Of a stretch of DNA of 64,000 nucleotides, positions 42,561 through 51,652 are shown in pieces. The translations under genes and the position numbers were made by a program. The first letter of the stretch is position 1; every line of letters starts with the position of its first letter. Below the pieces are notes generated by a model. It did no database searches and was not told where the DNA came from. It worked only from the letters and a program-made list of their open reading frames with translations. The stretch comes from Microtetraspora glauca. Its GTDB lineage: Bacteria > Actinomycetota > Actinomycetes > Streptosporangiales > Streptosporangiaceae. The stretch spans positions 1 through 64,000 of the forward strand of contig BBYL01000041.1 of assembly GCA_001570385.1 (NCBI GenBank). The letters run 5' to 3'.

Positions 42561-43853
42561 GTGACCTCATCGAACCTCGGCGACCGCGACCGGCTCGTCG
42601 CCGAGCACGACCGCGCCGTCCACGACCACGCCGCCCTCGTGGCGCGCGGCCTGTCCCTCGACCTCACCAGGGGCAAGCCCTCCGCCCGGCAGCTCGACCT
42701 GTCCGAGGCCCTCCTCGCGCTGCCCGGCGAGGGCGACCACACGGCCGCGGACGGCACCGACTGCCGCAACTACGGTGGCCTCCAGGGCCTGCCGGAGCTC
42801 AGGGAGATCTTCAGTGGACCCCTGCAGGTGCCCGCCGCCCAGCTCGTGGTGGGCGGCAACTCCAGCCTCGCGATGATGCATGACACCGTCGTCCAGGCGT
42901 TGCTCAGCCGGCTCCCCGGCGCGGAGCGCCGCTGGGTGGACGAGCCGCGCGTCGCCTTCCTGTGCCCGGTTCCCGGATACGACCGGCACTTCGCCCTGTG
43001 CGAGCGCTTCGGCATCGAGCTGATCCCCGTGCCGATGACGCCAGAAGGCCCCGACATGGACGTCGTCGAGCGCCTGGTGCGCGAGGACGCGCAGGTCAAG
43101 GGCATCTGGTGCGTGCCGAAGTACAGCAACCCCGACGGCGTCTGCTACAGCGACGAGACCGTGCGTCGCCTGGCGGCCATGCCGACCGCGGCCCCCGACT
43201 TCCGCGTCTTCTGGGACAACGCGTACGCCGTTCACCACCTCGCGGACAGCCCGGTGGAGATCGCCGACATCCTGGAGCTGTGCGCGGAGAACGGCAACCC
43301 GGACCGCGTCTTCGTCTTCGGCTCCACCTCGAAGATCACCCTGGCCGGTGCCGGCGTGGCCTTCTTCGGCTCCTCGCCCGCGAACGTCGCCTGGCTGATC
43401 GGCAACGCGGCCAAGCAGACCATCGGCCCCGACAAGATCAACCAGCTCCGCCACGTCCGGTTCCTCAAGGACGCCGAGGGCCTCGCCGCGCACATGCGCC
43501 GCCACCGCGACCTGATCCGGCCGAAGTTCGACGCGGTGATCCGCATCCTGGACAAGGAGCTGGGCGGCACCGGCCTCGCCTCCTGGTCCGACCCGGCCGG
43601 CGGCTACTTCATCAGCCTCGACGTACCCGAGGGCTGCGCCCGCGAGGTGGTGCGCAAGGCGGCCGAGGCCGGCATCGCGCTGACCCCCGCCGGCGCCACG
43701 CACCCGTACGGAGACGACCCGCTGGACCGGACCATCCGTGTCGCGCCCACGTATCCGGACCTGGAGGAGCTCGAACTCGCCATCGAGGGCCTGGCCGTCT
43801 GCGTGCGCCTCGTCGCCACCGCCAGGCTCATGGAGCGCGCCTCGGGGAGCTGA
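42561..43853 (+). CDS. Aspartate aminotransferase-like PLP enzyme (MocR-type class)
   Basis: A 430-residue PLP aminotransferase of the Aminotran_MocR group. The PLP lysine is Lys258 in GSTSKITLAGAG; the substrate/PLP motifs KYSNPDGVCYSDE and VFWDNAYAVHHL are typical. It lacks the GntR domain of true MocR regulators. It probably transfers the amino group of aspartate or a similar amino acid. The GTG start follows AAGGAAG. Confidence 0.9.
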   Translation: MTSSNLGDRDRLVAEHDRAVHDHAALVARGLSLDLTRGKPSARQLDLSEALLALPGEGDHTAADGTDCRNYGGLQGLPELREIFSGPLQVPAAQLVVGGNSSLAMMHDTVVQALLSRLPGAERRWVDEPRVAFLCPVPGYDRHFALCERFGIELIPVPMTPEGPDMDVVERLVREDAQVKGIWCVPKYSNPDGVCYSDETVRRLAAMPTAAPDFRVFWDNAYAVHHLADSPVEIADILELCAENGNPDRVFVFGSTSKITLAGAGVAFFGSSPANVAWLIGNAAKQTIGPDKINQLRHVRFLKDAEGLAAHMRRHRDLIRPKFDAVIRILDKELGGTGLASWSDPAGGYFISLDVPEGCAREVVRKAAEAGIALTPAGATHPYGDDPLDRTIRVAPTYPDLEELELAIEGLAVCVRLVATARLMERASGS

Positions 43854-43950
43854 TCGGTTACAACCGCGCCGCACCGGGCAGTCGAAGGTCCTCCCAAAAA
43901 GGGGCGGAATGTCCCTGACGGGATGTGCCCTTCGGGCGGATGGTGGACAT

Positions 43951-45069
43951 ATGAAGCAGAGTCTGCGCCTCGGGCGGGTCGCCGGCATCCCGGTGGGCGC
44001 CCACTGGTCGGTGCTGGTGATCGCCGCACTCATCGCGGCCAGTCTCGGTGGCGCCGTACTGCCCGGCGCGGCCCCGGGACAGGCGCCCGGGCTCTACTGG
44101 ACGCTCGCGGTGGTGACCTCGGTCCTGTTCCTCGCGTCGCTGCTGGCCCACGAGCTGGCGCACGCGCTGGTCGCCCGGTGGCGCGGCGTCCCGGTCAAGT
44201 CGATCACGCTGTGGCTCTTCGGCGGCATCACCCAGATGGAAGGCGAGGCACGGACACCGCGGGGCGAGCTGGAGATCTCGGTGGTCGGCCCACTGACCAG
44301 CCTGGCCGTCGCGGGCCTCGCCTTCCTCATGGCCGCGTTCATGCCCGGACCCCGCCTGGTCCTGTCCGCCCTCATGTGGCTGTCCCTGATGAACCTCCTG
44401 CTCGGCGTCTTCAACATGCTCCCCGGCGCGCCGCTCGACGGCGGCCGGGTCCTGCACGCCGTGCTGTGGTGGCGCAGGGGCGACCGCGTGAGCGCCGACC
44501 GGGCCGCCGCGCGCGCCGGGCAGGGACTCGGGCTGCTGCTGATCGCCCTGGGCGTCGCCGAGGTCCTCTTCACGTCATGGGCGGGCGGCCTCTGGCTCAT
44601 GATCATCGGATGGTTCCTCGCCGGGGCCGCGGGCACCGAGATGGCCGCGCGGTCCGCCCGCGAGGGGCTCGGGGGAGTGCGGATCAGGGACGTGATGACC
44701 CCGTTGCCCGACGCCGCCCCCGCCTGGCTGGAGGTGGAGGAGTTCGTCTCCGGCGTGGCCTCCCGCTCGCACCAGTCCGTGTTCCCCGTGGTCGCCTTCG
44801 ACGGTGCTCCCGTCGGATACGTGACCCTGGAGACCCTGGCCGCCGTTCCGCCCGCGCAGCGCGCCACCACCCGCCTGGACCGCCTCGCCAGACCGGTGCC
44901 GCCGGAGCGGATCCTCGGCCCCGACGAGGAGGCGGCCAAACTGCTCGAACGTCCGGCCACCGGCCCGATGGCCGCCCTCGTCACCGAGGGAGGACGCGTC
45001 GTGGGCATGGTCACCGCGCAGGATCTGTCCAGGATGGTCCGGCTGGCGCTCCTGCGCCGTACCGGATGA
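43951..45069 (+). CDS. Site-2 protease family metalloprotease with CBS domains
   Basis: A 372-residue intramembrane M50 protease. Zinc motif HELAH (67-71) and the third ligand in PLDGG (Asp163) lie within about six transmembrane segments. A cytoplasmic pair of CBS domains (about 245-370; IRDVMTPLPDAAP, AQDLSRMV) follows. This SpoIVFB-like group cleaves membrane-bound substrates and CBS domains sense nucleotides. The ATG is chosen by the family start MKQSLRLGRVAGIPVGAHWS. Confidence 0.92.
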   Translation: MKQSLRLGRVAGIPVGAHWSVLVIAALIAASLGGAVLPGAAPGQAPGLYWTLAVVTSVLFLASLLAHELAHALVARWRGVPVKSITLWLFGGITQMEGEARTPRGELEISVVGPLTSLAVAGLAFLMAAFMPGPRLVLSALMWLSLMNLLLGVFNMLPGAPLDGGRVLHAVLWWRRGDRVSADRAAARAGQGLGLLLIALGVAEVLFTSWAGGLWLMIIGWFLAGAAGTEMAARSAREGLGGVRIRDVMTPLPDAAPAWLEVEEFVSGVASRSHQSVFPVVAFDGAPVGYVTLETLAAVPPAQRATTRLDRLARPVPPERILGPDEEAAKLLERPATGPMAALVTEGGRVVGMVTAQDLSRMVRLALLRRTG

Positions 45070-45193
45070 GCCGGCGGGTCGCGCCGGCGGGATGAGCGCT
45101 CTCGACGCGTGACCGGCCCGTCCGGGGGCAGAGGACCGCCCAGGACGCGACCTGACGCCCGGATCTGAGGCAACCGACGGCGAGGAGGCGGCG

Positions 45194-46018
45194 ATGCGAG
45201 CCGGTTACTCCCAGCGGCCCGTGGTGGCCGGATACGACGGATCGGCGTGCAGCGAGACGGCCCTGCGGCTGGCGGTGCGGGAGGCGCAGTTGAGGTACGC
45301 GCCTCTGGTGGTGACCCACGCCTGGCAGTGGCCGTTCGCGGTCAAGCCCAGTGACCCCTCTGTCGTCGAGACCGTGCGGCACACGGCCGAGTTCGTCATC
45401 CGCAAGGGCGTCACCCTGGCGACCACGCTGGCTCCCCATCTGGAGGTCAGGGCTCGGCTGGAACGGGGCTCCGCGGCGTCGGTCCTGCTCACCGAGGCGG
45501 CGGGGGAGGAGCTGATCGTTCTGGGCACACGCGGGGTGGGCGGCTTCGAGCGGCTCAAGGTCGGAGCGACCGCGGTCCAGGTCGCCGGGCACGCGCCCTG
45601 CCCGGTGATCCTGGTCAGCGGGCCGAGTCCCGACACTGGCCGCGTCGTCGTCGGAGTGGACGACTCCCCGAAGAGCGGGAGGGCGCTCGGCTTCGCCCTG
45701 GAGGAGGCGACCCTGCGCCACAGCGACCTGCTGGCCGTGCACGCGCTGGCGGAGGGGGACACGCCGTCCCGCGAGGCCGGCGCCCGCTTCCAGCGGATCG
45801 TGGCGCCGTGGTGCGAGAAGTATCCGCAGGTGGAGGTCTTCACCTCCTTCGCGGAACGGCCGGCGAACGAGGCCCTGCTCGATGCGAGCGAGGACGCCGC
45901 GCTCCTCGTCATCGGCAACCGCGGGCATCGCGAACCGGCCCGGGTCACGCTCGGCCTGGTCACCCAGGCCGTGCTGCACGACGCGCTCTGCCCCGTCGCC
46001 GTCGTCCCGCAGAGCTGA
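45194..46018 (+). CDS. Universal stress protein, two UspA domains
   Basis: A 274-residue tandem UspA protein. Domain 1 (8-145) has the ATP loop GTRGVGGFERLKVGATAVQV; domain 2 (148-273) has VVGVDDSPKSGRAL and GNRGHREPARVTLG. Such proteins bind ATP and accumulate under hypoxia or stress. GAGGAGG precedes the ATG. It may share a dormancy-type regulon with the Acg-like nitroreductase at 51.7 kb; that is inference. Confidence 0.92.
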   Translation: MRAGYSQRPVVAGYDGSACSETALRLAVREAQLRYAPLVVTHAWQWPFAVKPSDPSVVETVRHTAEFVIRKGVTLATTLAPHLEVRARLERGSAASVLLTEAAGEELIVLGTRGVGGFERLKVGATAVQVAGHAPCPVILVSGPSPDTGRVVVGVDDSPKSGRALGFALEEATLRHSDLLAVHALAEGDTPSREAGARFQRIVAPWCEKYPQVEVFTSFAERPANEALLDASEDAALLVIGNRGHREPARVTLGLVTQAVLHDALCPVAVVPQS

Positions 46019-46019
46019 C

Positions 46020-46250
46020 CGATCCACCATATGAATCTACGTTGTAAAGGCGCTCGGCTTGCACCGCGGCCTCGAGTTGGGCCACCCACAACGCCCGATG
46101 GGTGGTGAAGCTGTCGATCAGCGTCTGCCAGCGCTGTTCCGGCTTGTCGGACGGGGCGCGAGGGGCGAGTTCGGCGGCGAGTTCGTCGACTGCTTCCACC
46201 AGGGCTTGGGTGAGCAGGGCGTCTTCGGAGCCGAAGCGGTAGCCGATGGC
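46020..46250 (-). pseudogene. TetR regulator relic, ligand-domain fragment
   Basis: AIGYRFGSEDALLTQALVEA, then KPEQRWQTLIDSFTTHRALW and VAQLEAAVQAERL read as the middle of a TetR protein, starting in the recognition helix end (YRFGSEDALL). The DNA-binding helices and the C-terminus are missing on the two sides. Not functional. Confidence 0.65.
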
Positions 46251-46261
46251 GGCGCGCCCCG

Positions 46262-46459
46262 CGCCTACGCGACAGCGGCTACGCGGTGGACTTCCGCGAC
46301 CGCCAGGAGCGGGAACAGGCCGTGCGGGCCGCCTTCGCCGGGCACGGCTGGGAAGCGCCCCGGCTGCTGGAGGCGATGAGCGAAGCCGACGACTTCTACT
46401 TAGGCTCCTCCTGCCAGGTCCACCTGGACCGCTGGTCCGCTGCGTGGGCAGCTCGGCCT
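46262..46459 (+). pseudogene. FAD monooxygenase relic
   Basis: RDRQEREQAVRAAFAGHGWE, then APRLLEAMSEADDFYLGSSC and QVHLDRWS match the middle of PHBH-type FAD monooxygenases just before the GDAAH motif. Both ends are missing. It starts about 12 bp from the 5' break of the opposite-strand TetR relic, so the pair is head-to-head with both 5' ends lost. Confidence 0.6.
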
Positions 46460-46554
46460 GACCCCCTGACCCACCCGCCTGGCCGGCGGCAGGTGGCCGG
46501 GGAAATCTTGCTCGCCTTCTCCGACGTCTGCTGCCACGGCAACGCACGGCCTGG

Positions 46555-47163
46555 TCATCGCTGGACGCCGCCGCGATGAAGTCCGTTCAGGAGGAGGGCG
46601 AGTAGGCGGTCGGCTTGAGCTGAGCTGTCGGGAGTGCCCTGGGCGGCCCAGGCGATAGCGCCGATCATCTTCATTACATCCGCGTCGTTCGCGTCGGAGA
46701 CGATCACTCCTGTTTGCCGCGCCCTCGCCAGCAACGCGGCTCCCGCCTCGAACATCTGAGCATGCCAGGCCGATACCGGGCCATTCTCGTGATCGAGTGC
46801 CGAGTCCATCACGGCGGCCGACAGACCTCGATAGGTCAGGCCATGCCTGAGCGCGGCACGCAACCAGGTGGACAGCGCGTCGAATTCGTCCTCGGCCGTC
46901 AGCAGCCGGCGGCCAAGGTCGACCAGCTGGGCTATCTGCTCGGAGAGTACCGCCTCGATGAGATCCAGCCGGGTGGGGAAATGCCGATACAGCGTCCCGC
47001 TGGCCACCCCTGCCCGCCGCGCGATCTCGTCCAGTGAGGCGTCCACGCCGAACTCGGCGAACGCGATTTTCGCCTGCTCGACCAACTGCTCGTAGTTACG
47101 TCGGGCGTCTGCACGCATCGGACGCCCGGCACGCAACCGTGGATCGTGGCCCGCCGACACCAT
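46555..47163 (-). CDS. TetR/AcrR family transcriptional regulator
   Basis: A 202-residue repressor: ADARRNYEQLVEQAKIAFAE, then the helix-turn-helix SLDEIARRAGVASGTLYRHF with PTRLDLIEAV, and a helical C-terminal domain of the SbtR type. The ATG chosen has GGAGG eight bases upstream; another start ten codons earlier is less likely. It is divergent from the SnoaL-like gene, with paired repeats between them, and is its likely regulator. Confidence 0.9.
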   Translation of the reverse strand: MVSAGHDPRLRAGRPMRADARRNYEQLVEQAKIAFAEFGVDASLDEIARRAGVASGTLYRHFPTRLDLIEAVLSEQIAQLVDLGRRLLTAEDEFDALSTWLRAALRHGLTYRGLSAAVMDSALDHENGPVSAWHAQMFEAGAALLARARQTGVIVSDANDADVMKMIGAIAWAAQGTPDSSAQADRLLALLLNGLHRGGVQR

Positions 47164-47179
47164 TCGCACGCCTCCCTTG

Positions 47180-47223
47180 CTAACCGGGGACACAGTCCGT
47201 TACCGTGTCCGCCTAACCGGACT
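47180..47223. promoter_or_regulatory. Overlapping repeats in TetR/SnoaL divergent promoter
   Basis: AGTCCG and CGGACT (18-bp spacer), GGACAC and GTGTCC (11-bp spacer) are interleaved inverted repeats. CTAACCGG occurs twice as a direct repeat at 47180 and 47213. All lie in the 107-bp divergent region; TetR binding is likely. Confidence 0.5.
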
Positions 47224-47270
47224 ATGCCTCACCTTACTGGGCTCACCCAGAGCATGGAGGGCCGCCACCA

Positions 47271-48080
47271 ATGGCGCTGACGGAACAAGACCGAATCGAC
47301 ATCACCGACCTGATCAATCTCCACGGCCACCTCACAGACGCCGGCAAGCTGGACCAAGCGGGTGAGCTCTCCACCCCAGATGTCACCTACGACCTGGACG
47401 ACTTCGGTCTCGGCTCGTTGCACGGGACTGCGGCCATCCGTGAGGCCGCGCTCGCATTGGGCAACGCCAACCCTGTCGGCCATCACGTCACCAACATCGT
47501 GATCACTCAGATCGACGATCGCTCGGCGCGGGTCCAATCCAAAGGAATCGGCATCAAAGCCGACGGAACAGCCGGCAGTGTCGTCTACGACGACATCGTC
47601 GCGCGCCAACCCGACGGCTGGAAGATCAGCTACCGCAAGGTGACTGCCAGGCGAGCGCCACTCGGCGAGCAGGAGGCTGATCCACGTGAGGTTCTGGAGC
47701 GTTACCGCCAAGCCGCCATCAGCCAGTCCACCGACGAAATGAGGTGCGTCTACGCCCTCGACGCGGTCCATGAGTTCCCGTTCACACTCCCAGGCCTGCC
47801 GTCCCGGCTTGCGGGCCGGGACGAAATCGTGAACTGGATAGCCGCAGGGTGGCAGGACTACCCGCTGAAGTACGAGCGCTACCGCACCCTTGCCATCCAC
47901 GACACCGGTGATCCGGAAACGATCATCGTTGAGCAGGAAGCCCTCGGGGCCAGCGTGACCACCGGCGAGTTCGCACTTCTCAACCTCGTTGTGCTCACCG
48001 TGCACAACGGGCAGATCACCCATCTGCGCGACTACGTCAACATCCCGGCAGCCGCAGCCGCCGTGGGAGGGGATATATAA
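47271..48080 (+). CDS. Protein with two SnoaL/NTF2-like domains
   Basis: A 269-residue duplicate cone-fold protein. Domain 1 (1-125; IDITDLINLHGHLTDAGKLD, WKISYRKVTARR) is SnoaL_4-like; domain 2 (135-262; VLERYRQAAISQSTDEM, HLRDYVNIPA) is SnoaL-like. Such pockets isomerise, cyclise or bind small hydrophobic molecules. No catalytic set can be assigned. It is divergent from a TetR gene. Confidence 0.85.
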   Translation: MALTEQDRIDITDLINLHGHLTDAGKLDQAGELSTPDVTYDLDDFGLGSLHGTAAIREAALALGNANPVGHHVTNIVITQIDDRSARVQSKGIGIKADGTAGSVVYDDIVARQPDGWKISYRKVTARRAPLGEQEADPREVLERYRQAAISQSTDEMRCVYALDAVHEFPFTLPGLPSRLAGRDEIVNWIAAGWQDYPLKYERYRTLAIHDTGDPETIIVEQEALGASVTTGEFALLNLVVLTVHNGQITHLRDYVNIPAAAAAVGGDI

Positions 48081-48097
48081 ACGCGCCACCGCACCAC

Positions 48098-48514
48098 CGA
48101 ACCGTTCGGCATCCGGGCCTGGAACCGATGGTGCTGGAGCTCGACCCGGCCGAGGTCGCCGACGCGCTGCGGGAGGGGGAGTTGGACGTCGCGCTGATCC
48201 ATGAGTACGACTTCGCGGCGGACCCCCGCCCACCGTGGCCTGGCCACCACGGCGCTGCGTACCGAGGCGATGTCGACGACTTCCCCACGATGCTCGCCCT
48301 CGTCGCGGCCGGTCAGGGCGTGGCCCTCGTACCTGAGCTGGGCCTGACCGACCCGCCACCCTCAGTCGTACTCACCCGGACACCGCTGCACCGGCGAACC
48401 AAGATCGCCTTTCGCGGCGGCGCCGCCGAACACCCGGCGGTGGCCGCGATCACCGTCGCCCTCCGCTCCGCCGAACCTGCCGCCCTGACCCTCCCCATCC
48501 GCCAGCCCACCTGA
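48098..48514 (+). pseudogene. LysR regulator relic with internal deletion
   Basis: HPGLEPMVLELDPAEVADAL, then REGELDVALIHEYDF and, after a jump, DDFPTMLALVAAGQGVALVP match two separate parts of a LysR substrate-binding domain. The helix-turn-helix half is absent and about 60 residues are missing in the middle. It follows the SnoaL-like gene directly. Confidence 0.65.
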
Positions 48515-48575
48515 AGCCCGGCGAGAACGACCGGCGATCAAGCACGCGGCCCGTTTCTGCCGTCGGCTGAGGAAG

Positions 48576-49508
48576 TCACGACGCGCCTGTCTCATCCGGG
48601 GGCTGCTCGGGCACGAAACCGCAAGAGCGGGGGTCGCAGTCGGCCTTGTGGTCGTGCCGCCATAGACCGATGCCGCGTTCGGTCGCTCGGGCGAGGTGGA
48701 CCAGTCGGCGTTGTCGGCTTCTGGAGAGGGTGGACGGTAGCGCGGCGAAGGTCTCCGGGAGTACGGCGATCCTGCTGGTCACCTGCTCGCCATCCGTCAT
48801 GCGCAGCAGGGTGGTGCATTGCCACCAGTCGATCTTGCCGCCGCGGCCATTCGAGTTGCCGGGCCAGTAGTAGCCGGGTGGGTCCGGTACCAGATAGTGG
48901 GTGCCGTGCTGATCCAGGTGGGCGCGCAGCCACGGTCCGCCCGTGCCGAGACCAAGTCGAAGCCGTCCGGCTTCTGCATAGAGGGCGAAGAGGGTTTGAG
49001 CATCCACGGTTTTCAAGACGCGGGCTTCGGCCGGCAGTGGCTGGTGCCCGGCAGGGGCCCGGATGGGCCAGCGCAGGGGAAGGCCGAGCCGTTGCCGCAA
49101 CGACAATTCGGGCGGTTCCTTGGCTGCGTCCGGGAGCGGAGGTGGTGGGGTCCACGGGCAGTGGGCGCGGTCGAGTTGTGCGGTGATCCAGGCTCGTCCC
49201 TCCGGACCGGCGGTGTTCCAGGTCCAGCTCATCGGCCGTTCCATCATCGCCTGTTCTCGTCTGCTTCGCGGGGCGTTCGTGCGGGAGGGCGGCCAGGCTC
49301 GTGGCCGGGCGACTCCCGGCAGGTTGTGGCAGAGGTCGGCCAGGAACCAGATGTGCTGCAGATCGTCGGCCGGTGAGGCTTCTTCGCTCTCGCGCCGGAC
49401 GGGCCGGGAGAGGTAGCGGATCTCCAGCAGTGCCGCAGACAACAGAACCGTAGCCGCTTCACGGTCGTCGACCTCGGTGGCAGTGCCCCGATGAGCTCGC
49501 CGGCTCAT
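48576..49508 (-). CDS. Uncharacterised actinobacterial protein
   Basis: A 310-residue soluble protein of unknown function. The N-terminal ~85 residues (REAATVLLSAALLEIRYLSR, LQHIWFLADLCHNLPGVARP) look like a helical module. The rest is Trp/Pro-rich (WTWNTAGPEGRAWITAQLDR, YYWPGNSNGRGGKIDWWQCT) and ends in a Cys-containing tail (DCDPRSCGF). From memory, similar proteins occur in accessory regions of actinobacterial genomes; this cannot be checked here. The surrounding relics fit an accessory island. Confidence 0.6.
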   Translation of the reverse strand: MSRRAHRGTATEVDDREAATVLLSAALLEIRYLSRPVRRESEEASPADDLQHIWFLADLCHNLPGVARPRAWPPSRTNAPRSRREQAMMERPMSWTWNTAGPEGRAWITAQLDRAHCPWTPPPPLPDAAKEPPELSLRQRLGLPLRWPIRAPAGHQPLPAEARVLKTVDAQTLFALYAEAGRLRLGLGTGGPWLRAHLDQHGTHYLVPDPPGYYWPGNSNGRGGKIDWWQCTTLLRMTDGEQVTSRIAVLPETFAALPSTLSRSRQRRLVHLARATERGIGLWRHDHKADCDPRSCGFVPEQPPDETGAS

Positions 49509-49546
49509 GCAGACCCTGCAAGGGCGGCGCCGATGTACCGGATAAC

Positions 49547-49720
49547 GTGCCTGAATCGCGCACCGTCGTCGAGGACGGTTCGCCTGGTCAGCATCGGGCC
49601 GCTATCGCGCATGTGCGGGATAATAGGCTGCCGGAAACCGCCACTGACCAGACCGAAGCAGCGATTCTAGCGACCGTTGATCAACAGTGCGGCCTGATCT
49701 CACCTCCGTACAGGCCCTAG
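49547..49720 (+). CDS. Possible 57-residue protein
   Basis: A GTG-started frame ending SPPYRP before TAG, with natural-looking composition (LPETATDQTEAAILATVDQQ). No ribosome site is visible. Its stop overlaps the convergent alpha/beta-hydrolase stop. It could equally be the tail of a lost gene. Otherwise the gap between the 310-residue gene and the hydrolase holds only AT-rich promoter-like sequence. Confidence 0.25.
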   Translation: MPESRTVVEDGSPGQHRAAIAHVRDNRLPETATDQTEAAILATVDQQCGLISPPYRP

Positions 49721-50409
49721 ATCCAGCCCTCGAGGCCGGCCATGAAGTCGTCGAACAGGTGGCGATGGATCGTGTGCTCGGCGCCCTTCACCACGCGCAC
49801 CTCGAAGCCCTTGGAGGCGAGGGCGTCGGCGGATTCCTGGGAGACCAGATCGCTCGGATCGGCCAACTGGACCAGTGACGGCACCACCGGCTCCGGCGTG
49901 AAGTCCGAGCCGGCGAGCGAGTCCAGCGCCAGCGCGGTCGCCGGGTCCCACGTGGCCAGCATCTCGACCTCGAGCGCGCATTCCTCGGCGGACCAGCCGG
50001 GATGGACCTGCCGCACCATCTCCACGGTCTGGTTCTTGGCCGCGGCCATCATCGCGCCGAGATCCACGCCGTCGACCTTGGGGAGGCGGAACGCCGGGTC
50101 GGAGTAGATCGCCTTGTCCGGCATGAGCCGCTCGACCGCGACCGACAGGGTGAGGCCGCCGAGTGAGTGGCCGATGGCCAGGTCGGGGGCGGCCGGGACC
50201 GACTCCAGCACGCTCGACGCGTACAGCTCGGGGGTGTAGTCACCGGCGCGGGGGCTGTCACCGTGGCCGGGCAGGTCCACCGCGATGACCCGGTAACCGT
50301 GCTCGGCCAGCGCCGGGCCGACCCGCCACCAGCAGCGGGAGTCGGCCATGATGCCGTGGATCAGCACGGCGACCCGGTCACCGGAGCCCCATTCGCGGGT
50401 GTGCAGCAT
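49717..50409 (-). CDS. Alpha/beta-fold hydrolase
   Basis: A 230-residue hydrolase. The nucleophile Ser82 is in GHSLGG, the oxyanion HG in LIHGIMADSRCW, the acid probably Asp in ADPSDLVS, and the His in GAEHTIHRH near the end. An ester or lactone hydrolase is likely; the substrate is unknown. It is divergent from the LacI regulator with a 12-bp palindrome between them. Confidence 0.9.
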   Translation of the reverse strand: MLHTREWGSGDRVAVLIHGIMADSRCWWRVGPALAEHGYRVIAVDLPGHGDSPRAGDYTPELYASSVLESVPAAPDLAIGHSLGGLTLSVAVERLMPDKAIYSDPAFRLPKVDGVDLGAMMAAAKNQTVEMVRQVHPGWSAEECALEVEMLATWDPATALALDSLAGSDFTPEPVVPSLVQLADPSDLVSQESADALASKGFEVRVVKGAEHTIHRHLFDDFMAGLEGWI

Positions 50410-50498
50410 CGGACTACCTCACAGATGTGATCGACATTACGGAGCGCGTGCCGGCAAGGGGGACGCCCCTGCAGGTCACCCCGGCGGCGACGCACCGT

Positions 50499-50510
50499 TT
50501 ATACGTATAA
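50499..50510. promoter_or_regulatory. LacI-type palindromic operator
   Basis: TTATACGTATAA, a perfect 12-bp palindrome with the central CG typical of LacI-family sites, lies between the divergent hydrolase and LacI genes. Confidence 0.65.
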
Positions 50511-50583
50511 GCAGTTGATAGCATCGCCCCCAGAAGGTGACAAGAGCGAGGTTCTGGTCTTTATCAACTCGCGATGATCCAGA

Positions 50584-51618
50584 ATGGACGTGATGTCCGC
50601 TAAGCCGCCCACCAGTCTCGATGTCGCCCGCGAGGCAGGGGTCTCTCAGGCGACCGTGTCGTACGTCCTCAACGACCGCCAGGGCGTGCGGATCAGCGAC
50701 GAGACGCGGGCGCGGGTCCTTGAGGCCGTCGACAGGCTCGGGTACGTGCCGCACGCCGGGGCGCGGACGCTGCGGACCGGGCACAGCGGGCTGGTGCTGG
50801 TGCCGCTGGTCGACGTCCCGTACGGCCCACTCGCCGTCGGCCTGATGGAGGAGCTGGACCGCGAGCTCAGCCGGCTCGGATACACCATGATCCAGTACGG
50901 CGCGCGCCGCCTGAAAGGCATGGCCGCCGCCCGCGCCTGGGCCGAACTTCGCCCGGTCGCGGTACTCGCCCCGGCCGGGCGGCTGACCCGGCAGTCCGTG
51001 GACGTACTGCGCTCGGCGGGGATCAAGGCGGTGATCGGCATCGGCGTCGTGGGCTGGTCCTCCGAGATCGTCTCCACCATGACCCTGGACCACGAGGGGA
51101 TCGGGGCGACGGCCGCCGAACACCTCCTCGCGCGTGGCAGCCACACCCTGACCGCGATCGTCCCGGCCGAGGACGGCCTGCGCGACATGGGCCTGCTCCG
51201 GGCGGCGGGCGTCCGGCGGGTGGCCGCCGCCCGCGGCGTGCCGTACACCCGAGTGGACCTGGCCTTCTCCGAGGCCGCGACCGCCGCACGGCTGGACATG
51301 TGGCGGGCCGTGGACACCACCGGACACGCGTGGACCAAGCACGGCGTGTTCGCCTACAACGACGAATACGCCATGTTGCTGATGGCCGTGCTCGCCGACA
51401 ACGGGTTCTCCGTGCCCGGCGACGTGGCGGTCGTGGGGTGCGACGACCTGCCGTTGGCGAACCTGCTGCGGCCCCGGCTCACCACCGTCCGCCTCGATGT
51501 CACGACCGGTCCGGCCATGCTCGCCCAGACCCTGGACGAGATCGTCAGGGGCGGCGCGGCCGGGCAGCGCCGCCTCGCCCTGTGGAGCCATGCCCTGGTC
51601 GAGCGCGACTCCACCTGA
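50584..51618 (+). CDS. LacI family transcriptional regulator
   Basis: A 344-residue repressor: helix-turn-helix and hinge helix at 10-60 (SLDVAREAGVSQATVSYVLN, ARVLEAVDRLGYVPHAGART), then a periplasmic-binding-protein-like sensor domain (about 65-340; GVFAYNDEYAMLLMAVL, VVGCDDLPLA). It probably senses a sugar or small effector and controls itself and the divergent hydrolase. An ATG three codons downstream is an alternative start. Confidence 0.92.
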   Translation: MDVMSAKPPTSLDVAREAGVSQATVSYVLNDRQGVRISDETRARVLEAVDRLGYVPHAGARTLRTGHSGLVLVPLVDVPYGPLAVGLMEELDRELSRLGYTMIQYGARRLKGMAAARAWAELRPVAVLAPAGRLTRQSVDVLRSAGIKAVIGIGVVGWSSEIVSTMTLDHEGIGATAAEHLLARGSHTLTAIVPAEDGLRDMGLLRAAGVRRVAAARGVPYTRVDLAFSEAATAARLDMWRAVDTTGHAWTKHGVFAYNDEYAMLLMAVLADNGFSVPGDVAVVGCDDLPLANLLRPRLTTVRLDVTTGPAMLAQTLDEIVRGGAAGQRRLALWSHALVERDST

Positions 51619-51652
51619 CAGCCGACGATCGCGGTCGAAACACGATCTTCAA

